Source: SHZL01 sp963708905
GTDB lineage: Bacteria > Pseudomonadota > Gammaproteobacteria > Xanthomonadales > SZUA-36
Assembly: GCA_963708905.1 (NCBI GenBank)
Contig: CAVPUV010000014.1
Location: 1-64,000, forward strand
Length of the DNA stretch: 64,000 nt
Direction of reading: 5' to 3'
The position numbers and the translations under genes are program-made. The notes under the pieces were generated by a model. The model was not told where the DNA came from, did no database searches, and saw only the letters and a list, made by a program, of their open reading frames with translations. Positions 25,479 to 33,690 of this stretch are shown here, in pieces. The first letter of the stretch is position 1; each line of letters opens with the position of its first letter.

Positions 25479-25544
25479 GATCAGATTTCCTCCACAACCA
25501 TTCGCACCAGGGGTACGGTAGCATTACCAATGCTGCAGAAAAAA

Positions 25545-25573
25545 TTAATAGCAAGAATTACTCATTTGCTTAA
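25545..25573 (-). promoter_or_regulatory. 29-bp conserved element upstream of the TonB receptor gene
   Basis: The plus-strand sequence starts ttaatagcaagaattactca and ends cttaa. It matches 28999-29027 at 25 of 29 positions. Both copies lie upstream of a minus-strand operon in the same relative orientation, which suggests a shared operator or promoter. It contains TAAT/ATTA half-sites in inverted arrangement. Confidence 0.55.
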
Positions 25574-25656
25574 GCCGTCGGGCGGGCCGGCAAGGTTTAT
25601 CACTGCGCCTGGTGTTTAAGCAGTCGAAAAAAGCGGCGGATCTGGTTGATGTGTTG

Positions 25657-26787
25657 TTAGGACAAAAGCAAGTGTCGTTCGATAATACCGTTGACCATCG
25701 CTGAATTTTCCACGTGCGGCATGTGTCCGGAGTTTTTGACGCGGTATTCTGCTGCCGGTTTTTCTATTACCAAACAAGTGGCGCCATCCGCGAGAATCTT
25801 ATCGCTGACTCCCCAGACTAATGTAATTGGGACGTTCAAGCGCGCTACTTCAGTTGCATTAAATGCAAAATCAGTGTGCAACAGGCTGGCCTCCGCAATG
25901 CATTGCAGCGCGGCATCAACACCATCCAGGCGCTTATACCTCAATATGTCTTCAATCACTTCACCGGTTACAAGCTCTGCATCGGCAAACAGTGTTTGCA
26001 ATACGGGTTTCATCTGTTTCCTGGTGCGGGCATTGATGAAAGCGGATATATATTCTCTATTCACTGCTTTTCCTACTAAAGCAGGGCAAATCAGCACCAG
26101 GCCCGCAACTCTTTCAGGGTTGAGGAGCGCAAATCGCAATGCGATGGCAGCCCCCAGCGAGTGTCCCACAACCTGAACGCGGGCTAGACCAAGATTATCC
26201 AGAAATAATTGCAGCGTTTTGGCTAAACCGGTTATGGAGCCATCCGCGAACCGTTTTGATGACTGGCCATGGCCTGGCAGATCGAGCGCAATAACCCTCT
26301 GAGCTGCTGCAAATTTCTCAATGTTAAACAACCAGTTTCCGGAATCACCACCAAAACCATGAACAAACAAAATCGGCGGCTTCCGTAAGTCCACCTGCTC
26401 CGGTACATATTCGAAGTAGAAAATATCAAGGTCACCCAATGAGAGCCGTTCAGTCCGGGGGGCGGCGTTTGTCATTTTGCCCAAGTCATCACAACCCGGA
26501 ACTTGAAATTTCTCAATAAAATCCTCTATGTCTTCATCGCTTTCATTTTCGTCGGTTAACACAGCCAGCAACGCACCCACCGGCAGCACTTGCTGTTCTT
26601 TCGCCACCAATCGGCGTACCGTGCCGGAGGCCGCAGCCTCAACGGTGCCTGCGATCTTGGTGGTTTCAATTTCTGCTATTTCCTGTCCTAGGCGAATTTC
26701 ATCGCCCGGGGCAACCAGCCAACTCAGGAACTCACCTTCTTCCATTGCCAGGCCCCATTTAGGGACAGTAATGGCCTTTATCGTCAA
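25657..26787 (-). CDS. Lipoyl-domain alpha/beta hydrolase (acetoin dehydrogenase E2-like)
   Basis: 376 residues, a fusion like AcoC. Residues 1-80 are a lipoyl domain with the lipoylated lysine K44 in ETTKIAGTVE. A short linker rich in acidic residues leads to an alpha/beta-hydrolase domain from about residue 125: FVHGFGGDSGNW, nucleophile elbow VGHSLGAA, and the catalytic His in SGHMPHVE. In AcoC the second domain stands in for the usual 2-oxoacid dehydrogenase acyltransferase domain and passes the acetyl group to CoA. Its start overlaps the E1-beta stop by four bases, so the subunits are translationally coupled. Confidence 0.85.
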   Translation of the reverse strand: MTIKAITVPKWGLAMEEGEFLSWLVAPGDEIRLGQEIAEIETTKIAGTVEAAASGTVRRLVAKEQQVLPVGALLAVLTDENESDEDIEDFIEKFQVPGCDDLGKMTNAAPRTERLSLGDLDIFYFEYVPEQVDLRKPPILFVHGFGGDSGNWLFNIEKFAAAQRVIALDLPGHGQSSKRFADGSITGLAKTLQLFLDNLGLARVQVVGHSLGAAIALRFALLNPERVAGLVLICPALVGKAVNREYISAFINARTRKQMKPVLQTLFADAELVTGEVIEDILRYKRLDGVDAALQCIAEASLLHTDFAFNATEVARLNVPITLVWGVSDKILADGATCLVIEKPAAEYRVKNSGHMPHVENSAMVNGIIERHLLLS

Positions 26788-27803
26788 TTTGTTCGCCTCT
26801 GGCCCAGCAGTTCATAAATGCCGTTAACCACCTTGTCCACTGTGGGAACATAGGCATCTTCCAGCGGCGGCGAAAACGGAACCGGGGTGTGAGGTGGGGT
26901 TATTTTTATAATCGGCGCTTTCAGGCTATCAAAGGCTTTCTCGGCTACCAAGGCAGCAATATCAGCAGCCAAGCCGCAACGTGCGGCGGACTCGTCAACG
27001 ACTATTAATCGGCCCGTTGCCGCCACCGATTCCAAAATAGTATCCTCATCCAGCGGAGAACTGGTTCGCGGGTCAATAACCTCAACGGATATTCCCTCTT
27101 TTGTGAGTTTCTGCGCCGCCTGTTCGGCGATATGCACCATCCTGGAGAAAGCCACTATCGTGACATCAGTTCCGGCGCGCACCACGTGAGCTTCACCAAA
27201 GGGTATGGAGTAGGGTTCGTCGGGAACTTCCCCCTTCAAGTCGTACAAAAGTTTGTTCTCAAAGAAAATCACCGGATCATCATCCCGTATGGCCTCGATC
27301 AGTAGTCCCTTTGCATCATAGGCATTGCTGGGCATGACACATTTCAGTCCCGGCACGGAAGTAAACATATGATAAAGGCATTGAGAATGTTGCGCCGCCG
27401 TTCGCATGCCAGCGCCAATGGTGGTGCGAATAACCAGAGGAGTCTTCGCTTTTCCGCCAAACATATAACGGAATTTGGCAGCTTGATTGAATATCTGATC
27501 GAAACATACACCCATAAAATCCACAAACATAAGTTCGGCTACAGGCCTTAATCCAGTCAATGCAGCGCCAGCGGCCGTGCCCATGATCGCTGATTCCGTG
27601 ATCGGCGTATCAATGACCCGGCCATTTCCAAATTTCGCGGTCAGACCTTTAGTAACGCCCAGGGGACCGCCATAGGCATCGTCGACGCCGCTACCACCTT
27701 TACCCCCGGCAATGTCTTCTCCCAGTACGATGACATTCTCGTCCCGCTCCATTTCCTGTCGTAACGCTTCATTCAATGCTTCGCGAATCGTTTTCCGGCT
27801 CAT
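26784..27803 (-). CDS. 2-oxoacid/acetoin dehydrogenase E1 component, beta subunit
   Basis: 339 residues, a transketolase-like pyrimidine-binding and C-terminal domain protein. Seen: REALNEALRQEMERDENVIV, LGEDIAGGKGG, the FADF-like VDFMGVCFDQI region, and the C-terminal dimer domain with VEVIDPRTSSPLDEDTI. The GGKGGSGVDDAYGG segment resembles AcoB of acetoin dehydrogenases more than pyruvate dehydrogenase. It forms an alpha2beta2 E1 with the upstream product. It lies 15 bases after the alpha gene and overlaps the E2-like gene by four bases. Confidence 0.87.
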   Translation of the reverse strand: MSRKTIREALNEALRQEMERDENVIVLGEDIAGGKGGSGVDDAYGGPLGVTKGLTAKFGNGRVIDTPITESAIMGTAAGAALTGLRPVAELMFVDFMGVCFDQIFNQAAKFRYMFGGKAKTPLVIRTTIGAGMRTAAQHSQCLYHMFTSVPGLKCVMPSNAYDAKGLLIEAIRDDDPVIFFENKLLYDLKGEVPDEPYSIPFGEAHVVRAGTDVTIVAFSRMVHIAEQAAQKLTKEGISVEVIDPRTSSPLDEDTILESVAATGRLIVVDESAARCGLAADIAALVAEKAFDSLKAPIIKITPPHTPVPFSPPLEDAYVPTVDKVVNGIYELLGQRRTN

Positions 27804-27818
27804 AGTGGGCTACTCCAA

Positions 27819-28793
27819 CTATTCATAGCTGACGTAAACGTCCGCCAACAGCTTGTCGAGTCCAGGGAAGTCAGCACTGCGTGCTTTTTCTACTGCATCA
27901 TCTATTAGATGCATAACCTGACTGTCAATCTTATCCAGCTCATCAACACTGATAATTCCTTGACATAGAACAACTTCGCGAAATTTCTTCAAGCAATCAC
28001 CTTGTTCTCTAACCCTGCTCAGCTCTTCGCGTGAGCGGTAAATCTGAGGATCTCCCTCAAAATGACCATAAAAGCGCATGGCCACTGCCTCGATCACGCC
28101 GGGACCCTGGCCTGACCTGGCGCGGCCAATCGCCTCAAAAGCTGCGCTTTCCATGGAAAAGAAATCGGTCCCATCCACCGTCGTAGCCGGTAGGCCAAAG
28201 CCAGCAGCGCGTTCAGCGATACTGCTACCTCCGACGGCGTAATTGCACCCCGTTGCTTCTCCGTATCCGTTGTTTTCAAATACAAAAATGACCGGCAGCT
28301 GTAATACGACCGCCATATTCATCGACTCAAAGGTGGTGCCTTGATTGGAAGCACCGTCACCGGAAAAAGACACCGCAACTCCGTTTGTCCTTTGGACCTT
28401 CGCCGTCAGCGCTGCACCAGCTGCTAAAGGCGCGTTGCCCCCCACTATGGCATTCGCTCCAAGCATGCCTTGCCCCAGGTCGGCAATGTGCATGGATCCA
28501 CCTTTTCCGCCACAGAGCCCGTTTTGCTTGCCAAAAATCTCCGCCATCATCCTGTGAACATCACAGCCTTTGGCGATACTATGTCCGTGCCCACGATGCG
28601 TGCTGCCAATATAGTCATTATCCTGGAGATGAATACAGACACCTGTAGCAATGGCTTCCTGTCCCGCATAAAGATGAACAAAGCCGGGGATATCGCCGGT
28701 AGTATTTTCAATGTGAATTCTTTCTTCAAACTCGCGAATGGTTTTCATTCGGGAGTAAGCGTCCAGCAGTTGCTCTTTTTTCAGCAGCATCAT
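27819..28793 (-). CDS. 2-oxoacid/acetoin dehydrogenase E1 component, alpha subunit
   Basis: 324 residues from the first of two adjacent ATGs (28793 or 28790). It binds ThDP through the GDGASNQGTTFESMNMA motif with the following FVFENNGYGEAT. The N-terminus (RMKTIREFEERI, GFVHLYAGQEAIATG) and the HRGHGHSIAKG segment are typical of AcoA and related acetoin-cleaving E1-alpha proteins. First gene of a three-gene operon (alpha, beta, E2-like). No E3 (dihydrolipoyl dehydrogenase) gene is seen in the window, so a housekeeping one would be needed. A 15-base tandem repeat lies just upstream of the start. Confidence 0.87.
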   Translation of the reverse strand: MMLLKKEQLLDAYSRMKTIREFEERIHIENTTGDIPGFVHLYAGQEAIATGVCIHLQDNDYIGSTHRGHGHSIAKGCDVHRMMAEIFGKQNGLCGGKGGSMHIADLGQGMLGANAIVGGNAPLAAGAALTAKVQRTNGVAVSFSGDGASNQGTTFESMNMAVVLQLPVIFVFENNGYGEATGCNYAVGGSSIAERAAGFGLPATTVDGTDFFSMESAAFEAIGRARSGQGPGVIEAVAMRFYGHFEGDPQIYRSREELSRVREQGDCLKKFREVVLCQGIISVDELDKIDSQVMHLIDDAVEKARSADFPGLDKLLADVYVSYE

Positions 28794-28800
28794 AAACCCC

Positions 28801-28845
28801 GTTTTGATTTTGCCCGTTTTGATTTTGCCCGTTTTGATTTTGATT
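28801..28845. repeat. 15-bp tandem repeat, three units
   Basis: The unit gttttgattttgccc occurs at 28801-28815 and 28816-28830; a third unit at 28831-28845 differs only in its last three bases. It begins 7 bases upstream of the E1-alpha start codon, so it lies in the 5' leader and may affect translation or vary in copy number. Confidence 0.85.
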
Positions 28846-28998
28846 AAGTCGTAAGCTATGATTTACTACCCAGCATCGGGAGGCAAACTGGCAAGATTCA
28901 GGTTGGGATAGGCGACACCGATGATGGGCACGCACTACACCTCATGCTATGTTTATCGCACTACCCATGGAACAGACTAACAACGCCAAAAAAAATAT

Positions 28999-29027
28999 TT
29001 AATAGCAAAAATTACTCAGATACTTAA
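28999..29027 (-). promoter_or_regulatory. 29-bp conserved element in the acoA-luxR intergenic region
   Basis: Second copy of the element at 25545-25573; begins ttaatagcaaaaattactca and ends cttaa. It is about 206 bases upstream of the acoA-like start and about 170 upstream of the luxR-like start. A likely candidate site for the LuxR-type regulator encoded next to it. Confidence 0.5.
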
Positions 29028-29194
29028 ACTGCCAGCATAAAAGCCCTGAACATATATAGCTTCTCAGCAGCCTAAGACTTTGTATATACTTCAGAAATAC
29101 CAAGCGGCATGTAAAACGATTTGCGGGAACTACGTCTTGGCGGCTGATTGGAAGCCTATCTAACCAGCCGGTACTCTACGACAAGGAGCCAACA

Positions 29195-30298
29195 CTGGTT
29201 AATTTATATACCCAGGATTTAAAAGATATCATCGAGGTAAGCCAGCGCGCGCTCGAATGCAATAGTATGGAAGCATTGCAGAGGGAAACACTAACCCTTA
29301 CGGAGCGTTCGCTGGGTGCTCGCAGCAGCATTTACGCGCAGATCACCGAAAAACAGAAGAAGATCTATTTTACACAAGGTGCAGAACACGGCGTTCCCGA
29401 GGGTGCTCTGGCGCGGTGGTGCTCAGAGTACCACTCCACCGACCCCTTTATGCATCGGTATCTGACGAGGCTTTCAACCCGGTCCGGCAGTGTCATCATC
29501 TCCAGTGAAGTCATCGGCCACAAAGAATATATTTCGACCCCTTTTTACAATGAGTTTATGAAACCCCAATCCATCTATCACGTGATGATCATCGGGTTGA
29601 AGTCAGATGAAAATAAGCCCGTTGGCGTCTATGGATTGCATCGACCGATTCATGCACCTGCATTTTCAGCGCGGGAGGTTACCAAAGCGAATTTACTGGT
29701 GCCACACCTCAGGGGGGCATTCCAGCGGGTGATGGCGCAGGAAATGCTGCACAAAAGCCGCTGGCTTACTGAGGTTTTTGCCGATAGTTTAGCCAACGAT
29801 GGCATCGCCGTACTTGACCATAAAATGCAAGCGCTTTTTATCAGTCAGAAGGCCAGGAAGATGCTTGGAGTAAGCGACGCTGCATTACCGGATTGTTTTC
29901 TTCTCAAATGCTCAAATAGCTTGAGCGAGCAGTCCCCCTCAGAGGGCCCCTTGAGATTTAAATTCTTCCATAAGGGGCGCCCAATCCGTGCGGAAATAAA
30001 CCCGATTGCTGGTGACAAACTCCAGCGTCAACGTTTCATTGTCCGGTTGGATGCTACGTTTGAGGGTGCGCCTGACACTCCCACGATGCTGAATCGCATG
30101 CGGGGTCTAGGGCTGTCCAGACGAGAAATAGATGTTGCTCAACTATTAGCGGTAGGCCTCCCCAGCCAGCACATTGCCGAGAAACTCTGTATCAGCGTAC
30201 GTACCGTAAACAACCATTTGCGGTCTGTTTATGAAAAGGTTGGCGTGCATAATCGCACTACTTTGATTTATAACTTAGCCAGCAATCATCGGCAGTAG
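29195..30298 (+). CDS. LuxR-family transcriptional regulator
   Basis: 343 residues from ATG at 29267, or about 367 from an in-frame CTG at 29195. The C-terminal HTH is clear: SRREIDVAQLLAVGLPSQHI, then EKLCISVRTVNNHLRSVYEK. The N-terminal 250 residues are an uncharacterised sensor region, not an obvious autoinducer or receiver domain. The ATG at 29267 has no visible ribosome site, whereas AAGGAG at 29183-29188 sits six bases before the CTG and the frame between is open, so I favour the CTG start with caution. It is divergent from the acetoin-dehydrogenase-like operon and probably controls it. Confidence 0.75.
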   Translation: MVNLYTQDLKDIIEVSQRALECNSMEALQRETLTLTERSLGARSSIYAQITEKQKKIYFTQGAEHGVPEGALARWCSEYHSTDPFMHRYLTRLSTRSGSVIISSEVIGHKEYISTPFYNEFMKPQSIYHVMIIGLKSDENKPVGVYGLHRPIHAPAFSAREVTKANLLVPHLRGAFQRVMAQEMLHKSRWLTEVFADSLANDGIAVLDHKMQALFISQKARKMLGVSDAALPDCFLLKCSNSLSEQSPSEGPLRFKFFHKGRPIRAEINPIAGDKLQRQRFIVRLDATFEGAPDTPTMLNRMRGLGLSRREIDVAQLLAVGLPSQHIAEKLCISVRTVNNHLRSVYEKVGVHNRTTLIYNLASNHRQ

Positions 30299-30307
30299 AC
30301 CCGCTCT

Positions 30308-30412
30308 GTCACCAAGGCGCAAAGTTACTGGCGCGATGTCGGTACCGACGACGCGCGCCGCTTCCACGTCACCGATGACGGTGTCGTGCTCATCTGTCCC
30401 CATATGCTGTGA
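30308..30412 (+). pseudogene. glgC remnant (internally deleted 3' fragment)
   Basis: Bases 30308-30347 are identical to glgC 19485-19524. They join in frame to 30350-30412, which matches the last 63 bases of glgC (19893-19955) with five differences, all synonymous third positions, and the same TGA. About 370 internal bases are missing. The fragment begins nine bases after the luxR stop and has no start codon. The purely synonymous differences mean this end came from a related but distinct functional glgC, not from a recent copy of the resident gene. Confidence 0.85.
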
Positions 30413-30465
30413 AGGCCTGTTGCCTCGTGGCTCCTGGCCGGCTCTGATAATCGACACCCGCAAGC

Positions 30466-31686
30466 TCAAGCAGCGTGAACTTTAACCGTCTCGCCGATCG
30501 TATTCATGATATGCCGCAGCGCGTCGTAGTCCGGATGTCTGACCCGCATCCAGGCATTGGCCATGTAACCGCCTTCGACCGCTTGGGTGGAGGCGCCGGC
30601 TGGCGGAAAGTGGGAAGCAACAATCCACTCAGCGTAGGCTTTGTAAACGGATTCGATACCGGAATAACCGCTAACCCGCCCGTCACAACTGGGTCGCAAG
30701 GCAATCATGCCGGCCGAATAACGCCTTGAAGGCGTGCTTTGCGCGTGGCCGTGCACCAGTGCCGCCGCCCAATCCGCGTACAGGTCGAATTCATTGGCCG
30801 CGTTGTACACGTCCCATTGCGCAACGCCTGGGGGTCGGCAGCCGATCTCGGAAAATTTCAGGCCCCTGGGGCTGGCGAACCATTCCATATGGGTGGCGGA
30901 TGTGCCGATGCCGAGGATGCGGATCACATCCCGCGCCATTTGCCTGAGCTCGCGGTAGCCTTCGGCCTCGATGCGGTTGGTGGTGATCATCTGCGGCGAA
31001 ATCCAGCGTTCGCGCATGGCGATCAGCACATTGGGATAGTAATGGGTGATGAATTCGTGGGTGACTTCGCCATTGATGGTGAGGGTATCGAGAAAACCTT
31101 CGTGTCCTTCGATGAATTCCTCGATGGCCACTTCATCGCCATCGGTCAGGCCGGATTCCACGATAACGTGCTCCAGTTCCTGCGCGTCACGCACTTTCCA
31201 GGTGGCGTATGCTCCGGCACCGGAAGGCGGCTTGATGATCAGCGGAAATCCCGCGAGCCCGGCAAAATCCCGCGCCGCTTGCGCATCGGCCGCGCGGGTG
31301 GAGCGGGCACAGGGAATACCGGCCTGGCGCAGGGCTTCCTTCATCGCCGGTTTGTCGCGGCACAGGTAGGCAGTACGTACCGATGTTCCGGGGATACCCG
31401 CGGCTTCGCGCACCCGGGCCGCCGCCATGATGTGTGCTTCCACAATGGCTTCCAGACGGTCCACCGGGGTTTTCTTCTGCACCTCCTGAACCGCCTGCAG
31501 CAGGGTTGGCTCGTGCACTACCGAGGGCACCTGGACATAGTGACTCAGCCACTGCCTGAGCCCGGAAGAAAGGTTTTCCCGTGGGCGTTCACCGATACCG
31601 ATGACCGTGGCGCCGGCCGCATGCAGGGCGCGCACGAACTCCTGCTGGTTATCGGGAAAACAAGGTTCGATGAAAATGATATTCAT
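30466..31686 (-). CDS. ATP-grasp ligase, biotin-carboxylase-like
   Basis: 406 residues. N-terminal Rossmann-like segment MNIIFIEPCFPDNQQEFVRA with GIGERP, then an ATP-grasp core: FPLIIKPPSGAGAYATWKV (phosphate-binding loop), VAIEEFIEGHEG, and the metal-binding region MEWFASPRGLKFSEIGCRPP. Such enzymes join a carboxylate to an amine or thiol through an acyl-phosphate. The substrate is unknown. It lies 32 bases downstream of glgA on the same strand, so the two are probably cotranscribed. It is the rightmost boundary gene after the inserted island. Confidence 0.8.
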   Translation of the reverse strand: MNIIFIEPCFPDNQQEFVRALHAAGATVIGIGERPRENLSSGLRQWLSHYVQVPSVVHEPTLLQAVQEVQKKTPVDRLEAIVEAHIMAAARVREAAGIPGTSVRTAYLCRDKPAMKEALRQAGIPCARSTRAADAQAARDFAGLAGFPLIIKPPSGAGAYATWKVRDAQELEHVIVESGLTDGDEVAIEEFIEGHEGFLDTLTINGEVTHEFITHYYPNVLIAMRERWISPQMITTNRIEAEGYRELRQMARDVIRILGIGTSATHMEWFASPRGLKFSEIGCRPPGVAQWDVYNAANEFDLYADWAAALVHGHAQSTPSRRYSAGMIALRPSCDGRVSGYSGIESVYKAYAEWIVASHFPPAGASTQAVEGGYMANAWMRVRHPDYDALRHIMNTIGETVKVHAA

Positions 31687-31718
31687 GATGGATTCCGGGC
31701 GCGTTGCCGAAGTTTGTT

Positions 31719-33185
31719 CTAATGCGTAACGAGACGTTGAAACAGGTCGACATAAACCTGCCCCTGCCGTTCCCAGGAGTAGTCCATCCTCATGCCGTTG
31801 CGTCTCAGTTTGCCCCAGGTTTTTTTATCCTGATACAGGTCCAGCGCCGTGTTCAGCGCCCAGTCCAGCGCGAGGTCATTGAAATCATTGAACACGATAC
31901 CCGTGCCCTTGCCGCTGGCCGGCTCGAACAGGGATACCGAATCGGCCAGCCCGCCGGTGCGGCGTACGATGGGGACCGTACCATAGCGCAGACTGTACAT
32001 CTGGTTCAGCCCGCATGGCTCGAAACGGGAAGGCATCAGGAACAGGTCGCTGCCGGCTTCTATCCAGTGCGCCAGGCGATTGTTGAAGCCGAGGTAGAAG
32101 CACACGCGGTCACGGTGGTGCTGCTGCAACCAGCTGAAAAACTGCTCGTAACGCGGCTCGCCGCTGCCCAGGACAGCCAGTGCGAAACGCCGCTGCTGCA
32201 ACAGTTCAGGCACCACTTTCTGCACCAGCTCAATGCCTTTCTGATAGGTCAAGCGGGTGACCATGCTGATCAGGGGCATATCGTCGCTGGCATCGAGCTG
32301 CAGTTCCTGCATCAGCGCCAGCTTGTTTTTCTTTTTGCCGGAAATGCGCCGGCTGTCGTAAAAATATGGAATCAGCATGTCATTGCCCGGGTTCCATTCC
32401 GTGTAATCCACCCCATTGAGAACGCCTACCAGCGAATCGCGCCGCTGCAGCAGCAGGTCCTGCAAGCCCATGCCGTATTCAGGGCTGAGGATTTCCTGTG
32501 CATAGGTCGGGCTGACGGTGGTGAGCAGATCGGCGTGCAAGATACCCGTTTTCAGAAAGTTGACCCGGCCCAGCGCCAGGTCTTCCTGGTGCAGCCGTTC
32601 TTGCGCGTCCAGCAGTCCCATTTCGTGCACAATGCCGGCATGGAAAATTCCCTGGTAGCCGATATTGTGGATGGTCAGCACGGTGCGGGTGCGGGCAAAC
32701 AACTGGTCCCAGGCATAACGCGCGCGCAGGTACAGCGGCACCAGTGCTGTGTGCCAGTCGTGGCAATGGAAAATATCCGGCGCGAATCCCATGTGCTGGC
32801 ACATTTCAATCGCCGCGCGGGACAGCAGGATGAAGCGCAGATGTTCATCACCGTCGTTGCTGTATATACCGGGCCGGTTATACAGTTCCGGGCAGCGCAA
32901 CAGGTAAATTTTCAGCTGGCCGCCGGGCAGTGTCGCGGTGTCGATCGAGTAGAAAAAATGCTGCTGCCCCAGTTGCAGGGACTGGTTCTGCAGGAAGTGG
33001 ACCGGGCTGACGTCCAGCGCAGCGGTGTCGATGGCGGAGTAGAACGGAATCAGTACGCGGATGTCGTGTCCCTGGCAGTCAAGATAGGCCGACAGGGCGG
33101 CGGTCACATCCGCCAGCCCGCCGGTCTTGGCCAACGGCGCCAACTCCGAGCTTACCAGGCAGATGTTCAGTGAATGTTCAGCCAT
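31719..33185 (-). CDS. glgA: Glycogen synthase (ADP-glucose)
   Basis: 488 residues, GT5 family. The ADP-glucose-binding KTGGLADV lies at residues 20-27; other family blocks are DIFHCHDWHTALVPLYL, LTIHNIGYQGIF, and the C-terminal SRFEPCGLNQMYSLRYGTVP with RRTGGLADSV. It elongates alpha-1,4-glucan chains from ADP-glucose made by GlgC. Upstream on the same strand lies a PNPOx-family gene seven bases away, and downstream the ATP-grasp gene. Confidence 0.95.
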   Translation of the reverse strand: MAEHSLNICLVSSELAPLAKTGGLADVTAALSAYLDCQGHDIRVLIPFYSAIDTAALDVSPVHFLQNQSLQLGQQHFFYSIDTATLPGGQLKIYLLRCPELYNRPGIYSNDGDEHLRFILLSRAAIEMCQHMGFAPDIFHCHDWHTALVPLYLRARYAWDQLFARTRTVLTIHNIGYQGIFHAGIVHEMGLLDAQERLHQEDLALGRVNFLKTGILHADLLTTVSPTYAQEILSPEYGMGLQDLLLQRRDSLVGVLNGVDYTEWNPGNDMLIPYFYDSRRISGKKKNKLALMQELQLDASDDMPLISMVTRLTYQKGIELVQKVVPELLQQRRFALAVLGSGEPRYEQFFSWLQQHHRDRVCFYLGFNNRLAHWIEAGSDLFLMPSRFEPCGLNQMYSLRYGTVPIVRRTGGLADSVSLFEPASGKGTGIVFNDFNDLALDWALNTALDLYQDKKTWGKLRRNGMRMDYSWERQGQVYVDLFQRLVTH

Positions 33186-33192
33186 GCGGGTG

Positions 33193-33690
33193 TCAATATC
33201 CTGGTCTTTGCTTCAAGCGAATTTCGGTTTTGTGGCCGAAACCCCTGGCGTTGTCGATGAGCCGGATCCAGTGCGGGCGTAGTTGAAAAAACGGCGTGTT
33301 TTTAAGACGATCCGCAAGAATCCTTTCCTCTGCATCTGCGGAATGTTCCATCACTGTAGCCAGGAAAGGAAATTTCTCAATATAGCAGCGATCGGCCCTG
33401 GGAAAATCGTGGCCACTGACCTCACTGCAGGAACCCGATATTTGCAGGCCGCGAAGTGATTTCCAGTCCTGTCCATCGTTATGTATGGTTGCCGCAAGTT
33501 CAGGAAGTACTGCCAGGTCCTGCATATGCCGGGTTTTGGGATCGGACTTGAAATAAAGCGTAAGGCCGGCATCGTGTGCATAAAACACTGCCGCTGCCCA
33601 GGGGCCATCGCTGCCACAAGTGGCGAGCGTCATGGTGTTGTGACAGGCGAGGTAGCTTTCAATGAGGCGCCTGTCGTCCCAATCGGTCAT
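33193..33690 (-). CDS. Pyridoxamine 5'-phosphate oxidase-like flavin-binding protein
   Basis: 165 residues of the split-barrel PNPOx fold: NTMTLATCGSDGPWAAAVFY, LTLYFKSDPKTRH, LQISGSCSEV, and an RPHWIRLIDNARGFGHK end. These proteins bind FMN, F420 or heme; the exact role is open. It overlaps the ubiX stop by four bases (ATGA at 33687-33690), so it may act on or with prenylated FMN, although this is only a positional argument. Confidence 0.75.
   Translation of the reverse strand: MTDWDDRRLIESYLACHNTMTLATCGSDGPWAAAVFYAHDAGLTLYFKSDPKTRHMQDLAVLPELAATIHNDGQDWKSLRGLQISGSCSEVSGHDFPRADRCYIEKFPFLATVMEHSADAEERILADRLKNTPFFQLRPHWIRLIDNARGFGHKTEIRLKQRPGY

Larger units (their letters stand above)
28794..29194. 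other. Divergent intergenic region between acoA-like and luxR-like genes
   Basis: About 400 bases, AT-rich, with no convincing gene. It holds the 15-base tandem repeat next to the acoA-like start, the 29-base conserved element at 28999-29027, and the region expected to contain both divergent promoters. I could not assign -35/-10 boxes with confidence. Confidence 0.6.
19956..30307. mobile_element. Accessory catabolic island inserted after glgC
   Basis: This 10-kb block separates glgC from the ATP-grasp/glgA genes and looks more AT-rich than both sides. It carries nine genes of one catabolic and regulatory theme and no transposase or integrase that I can see. Its right end abuts a 105-base in-frame remnant of a glgC gene, so the island is bounded by an intact glgC on one side and a 3' glgC fragment on the other. 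Calling it an acquired element is an inference from composition and this boundary. Confidence 0.6.

Noticed and set aside
25579..25703. Plus-strand frame reading GRQGLSLRLVFKQSKKAADL
   Set aside because: Looks like a possible protein fragment (perhaps transposase-like) but overlaps the E2-like gene end, has no start, and I cannot match it to a family.
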